From Brevundimonas sp. ASV9 (GTDB lineage: Bacteria; Pseudomonadota; Alphaproteobacteria; Caulobacterales; Caulobacteraceae), in contig NZ_JAELUF010000003.1 of NCBI RefSeq assembly GCF_016429195.1, positions 1-64,000 of the forward strand: a stretch of DNA of 64,000 nt, in the 5' to 3' direction. Of the stretch, positions 51,788 to 62,700 are shown one piece after another. Both the position numbers and the translations under genes were made by a program. The notes under the pieces were generated by a model. The model searched no databases. It was not told where the DNA came from and worked only from the letters and a program-made list of their open reading frames with translations. Numbering within the stretch: the first letter of the stretch is position 1; every line of letters starts with the position of its first letter.

Positions 51788-52951
51788 ATGGCTGGCGAGA
51801 AGTTGAGCAAGCGCGTGGTGGACCGTCTGGAGGCTCGCGCCAAGGACTACATCGTTTTCGACGGTGAACTGCCGGGGTTCGGCGTCCGCGTCATGCCAAA
51901 CGGCAAGCGCTTCTATCTGATCCAGTATCGGAGGCACGGCCGGACCCGCCGCGTGGCGCTGGGCCAGCATGGCGTGGTGACGGCGGAGATCGCCCGCCGC
52001 GAGGCCAACCGCATGCTGGGCGCCGTGCGCGGCGGCGGCGATGATCCGGCTACGCTGCGGGATCTGGAGCGCCAGGCGGCGACGATTCAGGAGTTGGGCG
52101 CAAGGTTCCTGAAAGAGCACGTCGCGGTGCGCTGCAAGCCGACCACCGCCTACGAATACAGGCGCGCCGTCGAGTTCTTCATCAACCCCTTCTTCGGCAA
52201 GCAGCGGGTGCGGACGGTGACCTCGGCCGATGTGGCGGAACTTCATGGGAAGTATGCGCACACCCCCTATCAATCGAACCGGGTACTGGGCGTCCTCTCC
52301 AAGATGATGAACCTGGCCGAGGTCTGGGGCATGCGCGACAAGCGCACCAACCCCTGTGACGACGTGAAGGGTTTCCCCGAGCGCAAGCGAGAGCGCTTCC
52401 TGTCGCCTGAAGAGATCGAGCGCCTGGGCGCGGCCCTTCAAGAGGCCGAGCGCACAGGCGCGGAAAGCCGCTTCGCTGTCGCCGCCTTCAGGCTGCTGCT
52501 TCTCACCGGCTGCCGCCTGCGCGAGATCCAGACGTTGAAATGGAGCTACATCGACTTCAAAGACGGCCGCTTCCGGCTGCCGGACAGCAAGACCGGACCG
52601 AAGACGGTCTATCTCGGTGACGCCGTAGTCGAGCTGCTGCGCAAACTGCCTGAGGTTGATGGCAATCCCTATGTCATCGTCGGCAAGTTGGAGGGGCGCC
52701 ACCTGACCGACCTTCAGCATCCGTGGCGGCGGATCCGTAATGCCGCTGGCTTGGAGGATGTCCGTATCCATGATCTTCGGCACACCTATGCATCGGACGG
52801 CGTGCTTGCAGGCGAAGGCTTGCCGATGATTGGCAAGCTGCTCGGCCATACGCAGGTTCAGACCACCGCCCGATATGCGCACCTGGCGGACCACCCAGTA
52901 AGGGAGGCGGCGACGCGCATCGCGGGACGGCTGGCGATGGCGCTGGGGTGA
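51788..52951 (+). CDS. Tyrosine-type phage integrase
   Basis: 387 residues from the ATG at 51788. N-terminal DUF4102-like region (PGFGVRVMPNGKRFYLIQYR) and arm/core-binding domain (RCKPTTAYEYRRAVEFFINP, about 120). Catalytic residues: Arg in LLLTGCRLREIQTLKW (about 244), Lys region SKTGPKTVYLG, HDLRHTYASDGVL (about 330), HTQVQTTARYAHL (Tyr nucleophile about 370). It lies just beyond the tRNA-Met remnant, oriented away from it. It may mark a second, tandemly inserted element whose cargo lies to the right. Confidence 0.9.
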   Translation: MAGEKLSKRVVDRLEARAKDYIVFDGELPGFGVRVMPNGKRFYLIQYRRHGRTRRVALGQHGVVTAEIARREANRMLGAVRGGGDDPATLRDLERQAATIQELGARFLKEHVAVRCKPTTAYEYRRAVEFFINPFFGKQRVRTVTSADVAELHGKYAHTPYQSNRVLGVLSKMMNLAEVWGMRDKRTNPCDDVKGFPERKRERFLSPEEIERLGAALQEAERTGAESRFAVAAFRLLLLTGCRLREIQTLKWSYIDFKDGRFRLPDSKTGPKTVYLGDAVVELLRKLPEVDGNPYVIVGKLEGRHLTDLQHPWRRIRNAAGLEDVRIHDLRHTYASDGVLAGEGLPMIGKLLGHTQVQTTARYAHLADHPVREAATRIAGRLAMALG

Positions 52952-52981
52952 GGGACGTTACGGCCTCTCCTGCCCTCCTCA

Positions 52982-53560
52982 TCAAGATCGGCAGATCGCG
53001 CGCTCACGGTTGAAGCGGTCCCACACCACCGTCGTCCCGCTGCGGATCATGGCGCAGTTGATCTCCACGTCGGCGGGGGTCCAGCAGATGGCCGTGACCC
53101 GGTTGTAGCTTTGGCCGATGCGCTCGCAACTGAGCGTCCGGTTCGCTGCCAAGCGGCGGAGTTCAGCCGTTGCGGACGCGGCCGATGCAGCGGGACAGGG
53201 GTGATTAGGCGAGCAGGTCTCGTCGGTCTCCCGCGCCGCCACAGCGTGCAGTCGGATGCGCGTCCCATCCTCGCAGCGGAGAGTGTCGCCGTCGTTCACA
53301 TAGGCCACGTCGCAGACGAACCGGTCGGCGGTCGGCGCTGCCGACCCCGGCTCCCGCTCCGGCTCCACCGCCAGCATCTGCTCCAGCCTTGGATCCAGAC
53401 GTTCCAGTTTGTCGTCCAAGGGCCAATAGACCACCGTCAGAAACGCCGCCGCCGCCATGCCGGCGACGGCGACTGCGAAGCGCCAAGGATGGCTGCGACG
53501 GCGTGTCCTCTTGGTGGGAGGCGACGGAAGACGGGAACGACGACGGCGAGAGCGGCTCAT
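52982..53560 (-). CDS. Membrane-anchored thermonuclease-like protein
   Basis: 192 residues from the ATG at 53560 (MSRSRRRRSRLP); the basic, Arg-rich N terminus is followed by one membrane helix (FAVAVAGMAAAAFLTVVYWP, about 28-47). The C-terminal part resembles staphylococcal nuclease: VNDGDTLRCEDGTRIRLHAV (about 87), ARETDETC and YNRVTAICW (about 152). Catalytic Arg/Glu positions look partly preserved. The Cys residues may form disulfides outside the membrane. Likely an extracytoplasmic nuclease-like protein; activity not certain. Confidence 0.72.
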   Translation of the reverse strand: MSRSRRRRSRLPSPPTKRTRRRSHPWRFAVAVAGMAAAAFLTVVYWPLDDKLERLDPRLEQMLAVEPEREPGSAAPTADRFVCDVAYVNDGDTLRCEDGTRIRLHAVAARETDETCSPNHPCPAASAASATAELRRLAANRTLSCERIGQSYNRVTAICWTPADVEINCAMIRSGTTVVWDRFNRERAICRS

Positions 53561-53731
53561 CACTGCAATCTGTCCGCGCCACATTTAAAGAGGGTTGAGC
53601 CTCCCCTTCCCCCTCTATTCAGCCCACACCTCATTTAGGATCTTGGCGGCCAAGGCCGCTTTGTCCTGCGGTAGGAAGCGGCGATAGTGAGCTGCGACCG
53701 TGGCCCTATGACAGCGGCGTGGGAAACGCCA

Positions 53732-53756
53732 GTTCGATTCACAACTCGAATCGAAC
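53732..53756. repeat. Perfect 9-bp inverted repeat upstream of XRE gene
   Basis: GTTCGATTC, seven bases, GAATCGAAC. It is 67 bases before the XRE gene at 53824, so it is a candidate operator. Confidence 0.45.
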
Positions 53757-53823
53757 GCCAAACGTAGCGGTAGCGGTCCGGTGTGAGATAAGCACCGCTA
53801 GCTCCATCAGGTAACAAGTCCTC

Positions 53824-54162
53824 ATGGCACGCAGCACCACGACAGACGTCGACGCTCAGATCGGCGCAACCATCCGCACATTGCGGATAGGCCAGCGGAT
53901 GACACAAGCCGAACTCGCGCGTGAGATCGGCGTCACCTTCCAGCAGGTGCAAAAGTACGAGTGCGGCGTGAACCGCGTCAGCGCCGCCACCTTGCTGAAG
54001 TTGGCGGAGACGCTCGATTGCTCGGTCGCGCATCTGTATGGAGAGCCGGAAGTGTCGTCGAACACTAAGTCGGAGCGTGCGATCCTCAAACTCTGGGAGC
54101 AGCTTCATGACCAGCAACGTGATGCGGTTGTGGTGATGATCCAGGAGTTCTTGAAGCGATAG
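53824..54162 (+). CDS. XRE-family regulator (112 aa)
   Basis: HTH residues about 20-50: IRTLRIGQRMTQAELAREIG then VTFQQVQKYECGVNRVSAAT, the form common in alphaproteobacterial repressors. The C-terminal part is acidic and helical (ERAILKLWEQLHDQQRDAVV). ATG at 53824. It lies among accessory genes with an inverted repeat upstream that could be its target. Confidence 0.85.
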   Translation: MARSTTTDVDAQIGATIRTLRIGQRMTQAELAREIGVTFQQVQKYECGVNRVSAATLLKLAETLDCSVAHLYGEPEVSSNTKSERAILKLWEQLHDQQRDAVVVMIQEFLKR

Positions 54163-54214
54163 CCGCGACGGCTTGGCGCGTGACAGCACAACCGAGACGG
54201 TATACGGCTAGGCT

Positions 54215-54430
54215 ATGGTTTCGTTCGAAGATCTCGCCGCTGGCAGCGATATCCACATCTGCGTGCCGCTGACGGGTGCGATCCTGATCCAGCCCAGGCC
54301 GGACTGCGAAGAAGAGTTCGATACGCTGGTCGCGCATCTCTACGAGGTCGAGGATCGCCAGTACGCCATCCTACCGAAGATGGGGCCGGCCGGGTTCTAT
54401 GCGTCGGCGGAGGTGATGCGGCTGAACTGA
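54215..54430 (+). CDS. Hypothetical protein (71 aa)
   Basis: ATG at 54215. MVSFEDLAAGSDIHICVPLT, then a likely beta-rich core (GAILIQPRPDCEEEFDTLVA) and helical end YASAEVMRLN. No known family. It is downstream of the XRE gene by 52 bases on the same strand and convergent with a lipoprotein gene. Confidence 0.5.
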   Translation: MVSFEDLAAGSDIHICVPLTGAILIQPRPDCEEEFDTLVAHLYEVEDRQYAILPKMGPAGFYASAEVMRLN

Positions 54431-54442
54431 CGCCGGAGCGCC

Positions 54443-54751
54443 TTAGTTGAGCTTCATCTCGGTTGTCGAAATGACGCTGACAAACTTCCCATTTCTGTCG
54501 ATCAGCACAGCAGCAGATTTCGCTCCGCCCGAACCAAACACGTTGGCGGTGGAATGCAGCCACATCAGCTGAGTGGAGCCGCCATAGAGTTCGGTGCGCC
54601 CATTCGGAGGCCCCATGCGGGCGATCACTTCGGCCTCTGTCATTCCCGGCATCAACTGCGCGAGGACAGCAGAGTTGTAGTTGGTTCCTATTGATGCACA
54701 GCCAGACAGCAGTAAGGCAGCGTATACAGCGGCGGCGGTCAAACGGGTCAT
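54443..54751 (-). CDS. Small lipoprotein of the SmpA/OmlA (BamE-like) type
   Basis: 102 residues from the ATG at 54751, chosen because AGGAGA precedes it and the signal peptide starts there (MTRLTAAAVYAALLLSGCAS, lipobox LSGC). The mature part has LMPGMTEAEVIARMGPPNGR, the typical SmpA/OmlA repeat, and STQLMWLHSTANVFG. Members are periplasm-facing outer-membrane lipoproteins. It is not at the usual bam locus, so a special role in the accessory region is possible. Confidence 0.72.
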   Translation of the reverse strand: MTRLTAAAVYAALLLSGCASIGTNYNSAVLAQLMPGMTEAEVIARMGPPNGRTELYGGSTQLMWLHSTANVFGSGGAKSAAVLIDRNGKFVSVISTTEMKLN

Positions 54752-54957
54752 AGGTTTCTCCTGAAGCCTACTGGCTTCCAGCACAGTCTTCAGCCCGATC
54801 AACCGAAGCCAAGATTGATAGTTGATCGTGACGACAACCATCGGAACAATCCGCCTGGCGCCCCCGGATCTCGAGCACTAGTAAACCAATACGTAGCTAT
54901 AGTGGCGAGTTTGGAGCAAAGGACTGCGAACAAGGCCTTATCCAAAAGCCCCGGCTC

Positions 54958-55269
54958 TTACTCGCACCCAACCCCGTCTCCATCACGGTCGAGATGTCTG
55001 CCGTAACCCGGATCACCCCGGCGAACGGGAGCTGCACCAGCCGCCCGCGCCGCCGAGCAGTTTGCGAATGCGCGACCGGACGATGGAGCAGACATTAGAC
55101 CTTGCGGTCTTGCAGGGGCAGATCTCGCTCCACTGCCTCTGTGGCAGTGGTATCCGCCCCTTTGACGATCGTTGTGGCAACCCTCGGCGTTCAGGCCCCC
55201 TGAGTGAGCCGACACTGTCATTGGCAAAAGCGTAGCAGAGATCGCCGCGATTATGCCGACACTCCGCAT
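54958..55269 (-). CDS. Secreted protein with YHYH-like and Excalibur calcium-binding domains
   Basis: 103 residues from the ATG at 55269 that overlaps the stop of the outer-membrane protein gene (TGATG). A signal peptide (MRSVGIIAAISATLLPMTVS, cut near AHS) is followed by GGLNAEGCHNDRQRGGYHCH (about 24), a motif often placed before Excalibur domains. The C-terminal part FANCSAARAAGAAPVRRGDP to DRDGDGVGCE has the Asp-rich DxDxDGxxC loop of Excalibur. Calcium binding outside the cell is likely. Confidence 0.75.
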   Translation of the reverse strand: MRSVGIIAAISATLLPMTVSAHSGGLNAEGCHNDRQRGGYHCHRGSGARSAPARPQGLMSAPSSGRAFANCSAARAAGAAPVRRGDPGYGRHLDRDGDGVGCE

Positions 55270-55772
55270 CACCAACTCCGAATCGCAACACCGACGCCAA
55301 TGTAGTCGCTGCCAAAGTTGCCTTTGATCGCAACGCCGTCGGTGACGCGGAGAGCAACGGTGCCGTAAGGAGCGCTGTCGATATCAGCAACTCGATATCC
55401 GGCCCCAAACTCGATCTTGTGCCAGCTCACCGTCGCTTCGATCCGCCCGTACGCATCGACAGCCGTATTATCGCACAGCTCTTTTTTTGCGTATTGTCCG
55501 TTGGTGGTGTCGCGGCAGCGCGAACCGTTGACCTGATCGTACATCTGATAGCGATCGTTATCGCCTTGGTAGACGAACCCGCCGACAGCCGGCGTCAGGT
55601 GGAAGTTACCGGCATTAAATCGCCAGCCAATACCAACCTCAGCGCCCGTAACATCCGAGACTTCGGCGCCATTGGCTTCGAGCACCCACGAACTGGATTG
55701 GGCCTCAGCTTGGTCAGTGACTGCGCACGCTGCACCCGCGACCAACACGGCCGCAATCGTCTTCAAAAACAC
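55269..55772 (-). CDS. Small outer-membrane beta-barrel-like protein
   Basis: 167 residues from the GTG at 55772, with GGGGGAAAT directly upstream; an earlier in-frame region lacks a signal. FLKTIAAVLVAGAACAVTDQ is a signal peptide (cut near AEAQS). Alternating strands such as VGIGWRFNAGNFHLTPAVGG and IEFGAGYRVADIDSAPYGTV, and the aromatic C terminus VAIRSW, point to a small outer-membrane barrel. The function is unknown. It overlaps the Excalibur gene, so both are made together. Confidence 0.65.
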   Translation of the reverse strand: MFLKTIAAVLVAGAACAVTDQAEAQSSSWVLEANGAEVSDVTGAEVGIGWRFNAGNFHLTPAVGGFVYQGDNDRYQMYDQVNGSRCRDTTNGQYAKKELCDNTAVDAYGRIEATVSWHKIEFGAGYRVADIDSAPYGTVALRVTDGVAIKGNFGSDYIGVGVAIRSW

Positions 55773-55964
55773 ATTTCCCCCGAGGTATTCAAATCCCGCA
55801 ACACCCGTTGCGGCACTGGGCAGATACCACAATCTTAACGGGCGTGCAGGCCGCATTTTTGGCTTGCGGATGATTGATCGGTAGATAACTGCCCTCCCGT
55901 TCAATGGATGCGCCCTTGTCGCCGCTTCGGATTATCTGGCCAGGCGGGATCCCCGCCCGGACCG

Positions 55965-56208
55965 CCGGATATGGTTGCCCATACCTGCATCCGCTCGATC
56001 TATGCCGGCAAGCGCCCCCTGAAGTGGGCGTTGGAGAAGAGCGGCCGCTTGCAGCGACCCGAAAATCTCGGGGCCACTGCTGGTGGGCAATGGCCGGCTG
56101 GCGCGGCTCGCCGCGCTGGCGGACTTAGACTTAGCCTATGTGGACGACGGCGGCGTCCAGCGCGATCTGAAGCCCGGGCGGTTGGTCCGGATCCTTGCTG
56201 ACTGGACC
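55965..56208 (+). pseudogene. Remnant of a LysR-family regulator (C-terminal part)
   Basis: Frame one reads DMVAHTCIRSIYAGKRPLKW then ALEKSGRLQ, like the HxCIRxR...WxFEKxGR strand of LysR substrate domains. After a frame change near 56060, GPLLVGNGRLARLAALADLD and AYVDDGGVQRDLKPGRLVRI match the following alpha/beta part. The DNA-binding domain is missing, and frames are broken, so this is a decayed fragment, a sign of past recombination here. Confidence 0.6.
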
Positions 56209-56245
56209 AGTTGGGCGACTCGCGTACCTCGAGACATCAGCCAGG

Positions 56246-56335
56246 GTGACTGAAGTTGCCCGGCTTGTTGCCGAACTGCGCAAGCTGCGTGCTCGGGAAG
56301 CTGGTGTGTTCTCCGCGAAAATGCGGAGGACGTGA
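56246..56335 (+). CDS. Very small ORF coupled to the next (29 aa)
   Basis: GTG at 56246; TEVARLVAELRKLRAREAGV and a basic tail SAKMRRT. The stop overlaps the GTG at 56332 (GTGA). It may be the N-terminal part of the downstream protein split by a mutation, or a leader peptide. Low confidence. Confidence 0.25.
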   Translation: MTEVARLVAELRKLRAREAGVFSAKMRRT

Positions 56336-56577
56336 GCTCGGTCGTCTCCACTATTACCGATGTCACAGGCGCGACGGTGCTCGGGATGCCGCCCTTGGTC
56401 GCAAGTCGCAATGTCTTTGGCCGACTCACGGGCGCGCTAAGGCAATGGGAGGGTGCGGATAACTTCCTCGACGCGATTGAGCACGACCTTGGCGGTACGA
56501 CTGATTTAGGCGAGGATTTGGATTTTTTGTCCAAGGTCAATACCGTCGCGGCATTGCGCCGGCCACGCGTGTCTTAA
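56332..56577 (+). CDS. Hypothetical protein (81 aa)
   Basis: GTG at 56332 to TAA. SSVVSTITDVTGATVLGMPP, then RNVFGRLTGALRQWEGADNF and an acidic part DLGEDLDFLSKVN. No known family; codon use is less typical than in neighbours. Coupled to a 29-codon ORF, it could be part of one protein broken by mutation. Confidence 0.35.
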   Translation: MSSVVSTITDVTGATVLGMPPLVASRNVFGRLTGALRQWEGADNFLDAIEHDLGGTTDLGEDLDFLSKVNTVAALRRPRVS

Positions 56578-56764
56578 GACTATCGTCCGAAAACCTACCA
56601 AGCAAATCTAGCTGGAGACGGTTTTCATCATCAGCCAAAGTTTTTGATGCCCGCCAGTTGCCGACGGCAAGACTGATCCATACACAGTTCGCTTCTAAGA
56701 AGCCACGCGTAGGCTGTTTGGCCCACGGCTGGGCCGGCCGCAGATCGCGACCAGCCCCGAACGC

Positions 56765-59700
56765 CTACGCGACGAAATAATCACGCGACCCGTCGGTATT
56801 CCACAAAGGCAACAGCAGGCCGCTGGTAAGTTCCCAGAGTGGCGCATGACCGACGCTTTCGCCCTCGATGCGTTCGCTTATACCGTACTCACCGGTCGTC
56901 AACGTAGCTCCACTCGATGAGCGAGCAGCGCTACCCAAACCAAGCGCATCTTCGATCGTACCCCACATTTGGTCCCCATCGAAGTAGACCGCCTCAATGC
57001 TATCAAGGACATCTGAACCTTCGTCGCCGACCAGATCGGTGACTGTGACAGTACCGTCCGAGTTCAGCGTGAAACTGAAGTTACTGGAGGAACCATAGTA
57101 GTTGGCTTGGTCAAAGCCCTCGCCCCCGTACAGGAAGTCGTCGCCCTCGCGGCCAACCAGGCTATCGTCGCCAGCCAGACCGTAGACGTGATCAGAAAAG
57201 GCCGTGCCCTCCACAAAATCGTCGTCGCTCGAAGTGCCATAGTTTGCAACGAGGTTGTTCAAGGCAGCCCAGGTTCCGCTGCCTTCGAAATAAACGGCCT
57301 CAACGCCAATCAGGGTGTCTATCCCTTCTGCCAACGTCGTATCTGTGACGGTGATCCTGCCGTCCGCTTGGCGGGTGAAGACGAATTCAGCGAAGTCGCC
57401 GACGAAGTTCGCTTGGTCGTAGCCGTCGCCGCCGTTGATGACATCGTCGCCGGCTCGGCCGATCAGCGTGTCGTCCCCGTCTAGACCGTACAGATTGTCC
57501 GCGTTTGCGGAGCCCTCGATCCAGGAGTCGTCGTTCTGGGTTCCGTACTGGCCAATCAAGCTCTCGATGCTGCGCCAGGCTGAAGGACCTTCAAAATAGA
57601 TTGCCTCCATATTGATCAGAGTATCGGCACCTTCGGCGCCTACCAGGGACACCGTTCCATCGGCATTGCGGCTGATGACGTAATCGGCGACAGCGCCTGC
57701 GACGCTGAGCACATCCTCTCCGCCGCCACCGTCAATGATGTCGTCGCCGCCGCGGCCCGCCAAAGTGTCGTCTCCACCGAGCCCGAACAAATTGTCCGCC
57801 CCGGCCGTTCCTTCAATCCAGTCGTCGTCACCGGCGGTCCCGTAGTCGGCAACTAGTTCTCTGATCTCAAACGCCTCTTGGTCGCCCCCAATCTTGGCGA
57901 ACTCCACATTGTACAGGCGAGTCGTCGCAAGGGTCGTCGAATTGCTGACCATCACAGAGCCGTCAGCCTGACGAGACCAAGCGAAGTCCTCACTAGCGCC
58001 CTCGAATATGATGGTGTCCAAACCGCCAGCGCCGTCGATCCAGTCGTCGCCTCCTAGACCATGGATGATGTCGTCGGCAGCCGTCGCAATCAGGAAGTCA
58101 TCGCCGGCGGTGCCGAGAATATCGCCTTCGCCGCCGTCCTCTTCGGCAAGGGCCGCGTCGCGCACCTCTTCCCAGGTCCAGACCGTTCCATCACTGAATA
58201 CAAAAGATTCTACTACCGGCCCTCTCGGGGCGAACTGACCCGCCACGGTGACGCTGAGCCCCCCAGCTCCCTCGACCTGAAGCACGAGATCATCTCCGGA
58301 GCGGAAGCTGACGACGTTGAGCGCACTGATACCTGGCTTGAACGAGATCACATCTGATCCACCGCCAGCATCCTGGATGATGTCGTTCTTGTCACCCAGT
58401 CCAAACACATAGGTATCGTTGCCTCGGCCGCCGACCAGCGTATCGTCGCCGTCGCCGCCCTCCAGCACGCCGCCGTCATTACCGGTTTCGACAGTGTTGT
58501 TTCCAGACAGGTCCGCCGCGACGCCGTCGAAGGCTGCTCTCAGCATTACCGTGTTGTCGGCGAAGATAAATCTGTCGATCCCGTAGAGCGGCTCGCTGTC
58601 CGGCGACGTGAGCGAAACGTAGAAATCTTCGATTAGAATTCGATCGCCGCTACCCCCGACGATCAACAGATCGTCTAGGTCGTCCCCGACCCGGCTGAAC
58701 ACGAGATCGGCAAAATTGTAGGCCGTAAAGACGACGGTGTCCTGTTCGAACGTCGCGGGAAGATCGAGGCCTTCCGAACCTCCACTTTCGATGATGATGT
58801 CGCTTCCGAACTGAACGCCGAATACGTAACTGTCCCCGCCGCTATCGCCTATCAAGGTGTCGTTCCCGCCCAGCCCCTCGATAATATCACCGTCAGCGCT
58901 TCCCTTCAGTCGGTCGGCTCTCGCCGAACCTTTGTGGAAAAGATCCGACAACGACGAATAAGAGTAGTTCAGCCCTCCAATCATGAAGGACAGGTCGCTG
59001 GCCGCGTATCCGATATCGGTAATGCGGATTTCGTCATCAGTCCCGATGATCGACACGACATAGGTCTCGTCCTGATAAGACCCGCCCTCGCGGCGGAACT
59101 GCAAATCAGAAAGCTCGAGCCCCCCACTGATGGCTACTTGCACTTGTCCGCCGTGGAAAACGTCCTTGCCGTATCCGGTCCCGAAGACAACCACATCAGA
59201 ACCGCCTTCTCCGTAGATGACATCATCGCCAGCACCGGCGTCGAAGGTCTCGTTATCACCATCACCGACGATAAAATCGTCACCCGACGTCGACGAGTTG
59301 AGCATGGAGGCCGTATTGGCAGCCTCTCGATCCCAGATCGTGTCGTCGGCGAAGCGAACTGTGAACTCCCCCGCATCCGAGCCATAACCCCAGCGACTGT
59401 TTTCGCCCCAGTCGGCTAACGTAATAGATCGGTCCCCGGACAGGCTGGCGATTACCAGCTGAATTTCGCCGTTCTCGCCGAGCGATTGGCGGATTGTAAT
59501 TTCGCTTGGGAGCAGGTCGACTAGAACGATTTCGTTCCAACCGTCGCTGGCGGCGTTGCCATTAATCACGTCGTGACCGAAGGCATCCTGAAACACGAAT
59601 GTATTCCCGGCATTGCCCGCGTTGAATACATCGTCGCCGCCGCCGCCCATGTAAGTGCTGTCCACGTCGAATCCTTCGACGAGATCGTTGCCCGTTGTGT

Positions 59701-62700
59701 TCTGCGCAGCGATAGCGAGATCGGCAATCTGCCCCGCTGTCAGCACGCCGTCCGCAAACACAAAGCTCTCGATCGCGACAAGATCGTTGATGCTCAGCGT
59801 GTCCGATGTTCCCGAAACGTTGATTCTGACCTCTCGCCAACCAATCGCGTCGACCTCCACGTCATCCTTCGAAATACCTGGGCCGAAGCTGATAGTGTCG
59901 GTACCGGCATCAAAGCGTTGCTCGAAGAGCCGGTCATGGCCATCCCCGAGATTGAATCGGTAGGTGTCTCCACCATTTCCACCGTCGAGGATGTCGCCGT
60001 CGCCAGCGCCGCCCGCAAGAATGTCGGAACCATCACCGCCCAGGAGGGTCTCGGCGCCGCCTATTCCTGTAAGAATATCGCCGGAGGTCCCACCCAGCAG
60101 CCATTCGCCGCCAATGCTTGCCGTGCGGAAGTGGCTTGTGACGTCGTTCCAACTCCAGTCCGCAGAACCGCTGAAGTCGATCCCCGCGAAGCTGGATGTG
60201 TAGGGCCGACCGAGGTAGTCGAAGTAAAAGTCTTCCAGGATCAACTGGTCCTGTCCGACTGCGAGGATCAGGTCGTTGTCAATGATTGAGAGTGTCAGGT
60301 CTTCCGGATCGATGCTGGCGTCGAAACGGATCCAATCACCTTCGCCAAACTCAAGGACGGTATCTCTTCCGAAACCTACACCGAATTCTACGATCGAGGT
60401 TCCATAGCTCGCAGTAAGAATATCGTCACCAGCGCCGCCATTCAGCACATTCTCGCCGCTACTTAACGCGCGAATTTCGTCGGCTCCAGTCGTTCCGGCT
60501 GTCGCCAAGATAGCGGCGCTAATTTCGACAGCCGTGAGCGTGCCGCCGTCTTGGAATTCAAGAGTGATGTTGGGAAGGCCGCCCCAGCCAAACAGGTTCT
60601 CCACGCGAAGCGTCTCCCCCGTCGCAGTGATCGTGACGATGGCGTCGCCGCCCTCCTGAGAAAAGGAAACGTCGGCTACGCCAACGCCAGCCTTAATCAC
60701 AACGAGATCGACCCCGCTGATTGTGTCATGACCAGAGCCCTCGCCGAACGCGAAAGTATTGCCATTCTCACCATCAAAGCGATCATTGCCCGCCCCCAGA
60801 TCGACGACATGCTCCAGCCACCGGATGCCGTGGACGATGTCGTCGCCTGGCGTTCCGCCGAACACCAACGTGAGGACGTCCTGTTGCGATAGCGTCAATC
60901 CGTCAGCGAAGGCATAGAATTCTATACCTCCGCTGCCAAGGAAAGGCGTGTCGATGGATACAGCATCATCCGAACCGGCTAGGCGGATGACGAGGGCGGA
61001 CCCTGCGCCGTCCCAAGTCAGATCACCGAACGCGACGCCAGGCGCGAACGACAACGTATCGGCCCCGTCATCGTCGCTGATGAAATCCGACCCATAGCCT
61101 TGGCCAAAGATGTAGAGGTCGTTGCCCGCACCGCCGCTGAGGTAGTCATCACCACCGGCTCCGTCGAGGACATCGTTTCCATTGGTGCCGTAAAGGTTCT
61201 CGTCGTCGGACGTTCCCGTTGGCGAAGGAATAAGCGCCTCCAGCGCGCCGTGGGATAGAGTCGTCCCATCAACGAATGCGAAGGTTTCGATGCGTTGATC
61301 TTCATTAGAAAAATAGCCTTCGATCGTCAGTCGATCTTCGGTTCCCGCAATCTGGATAACCAAGTTCTCGGAATACCAGCCGCTTCGAGCGAACCGGAGG
61401 TCACTTGCCGTCACACCAGTGCCGAACTGGATAGTGTCTTCGCCCCGGAGATCCTTAATTCGATCAGAGTCAGAACCTAATCCGAAGACATAGACGTCGT
61501 TGCCCTGCCCACCTTGCAGAAAATCAGCACCCGCGCCCCCGTTCATGATGTCGGCGCCATCCCCCCCAATGAGGACGTCGTCGCCCGCCGTGCCTGCCTT
61601 AAGGATGTCGGCTATACCGACCGCGTCTAAGAACGTGCCGTTGGAGAAGCGGAACGTTTCAATCCGGCTGTCGCCGTCCGACGCGAAATAGTTAAGGATT
61701 GTCAGATTGTCGGTCTGTCCGACCAGACGGACGATGAGATTCTGCCCTACTTTTTGCAGAATGAGATCTGATGCGGTCAGCCCAGCCTTAAAGAGGATCG
61801 TATCATCACCGCCGCGATCCAGCAGTTGATCGCGTCCAGAACCAGCTCCAAAGACATAAGTTTGATCGAGTTCGTTACCGACAATACGGTCGTCGCCGCT
61901 CAGCGCATCGACTGGCGCGCCTTCTGTAGACACAAAAATAAAGTCCGCTCCTGCTGTCGCTGGCATGCGGTTTTGAATGTCGGCATAGGACATATATGTC
62001 CCGTCCGAGAACCGGATCTCGCTCAGGATTGTCGCGGGATCGCTGAAATAGTTGCGCACGACAATGACGCTGAATCCGCCTTCGCCGTTAGGGACGGATA
62101 TTTTCAGGTCCGAATACCCTACCCGTCCGAAGATGAGTTCCGATGCGACGACGTCGTCAGCGAAGACAATGGTGTTTCGATCGCCGTCATCATCCTGTTC
62201 CATGGCCTCGAGCAGACCGTTTTTTGAGATCTCCTCAATGACGTCGGTGCCGCTTTTGCGCGTGAAGATATAGGTGTCGTTGCCAGTCAAGCCCCGAAGT
62301 ATGTCGTTTCCTCGGCCGCCGAAGAAGACATCGCCGTTATCGTAGGTACCGTCTGCAAATCGCGTGATGCTGGATTGACGACCGATAGGCGAATCGCCGC
62401 CGTCGCCGCCGATGAACAGCATTGGCACAGGTGATGTGGATCCCTGAGGGATCAGGCTGCTATAAGTAAAGCCAAGACCCTCATCTTCGAAGATCCCATC
62501 CATCGCTGACACGAAGTCAGGTGTGGCAAAGCCCAACGTCGGTTGAAGATAAGCGATCAACTTGGCGGCGCTTAGCCAAAACGCGTGTTTATCGCTAATA
62601 TCCTCAGGAGCTTTGAGCGCTAGATTGGCGATCCAGCCGTCCAGACTCGCCTCGGCGTTGAGCGTCAGAACAGTTCCAGCCTTAAGGTCGAGACCCGGCA

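Noticed and set aside
56880-62400. Repeated DNA resembling a CRISPR array
   Set aside because: The repeats are diverged coding RTX units with no constant repeat/spacer structure.
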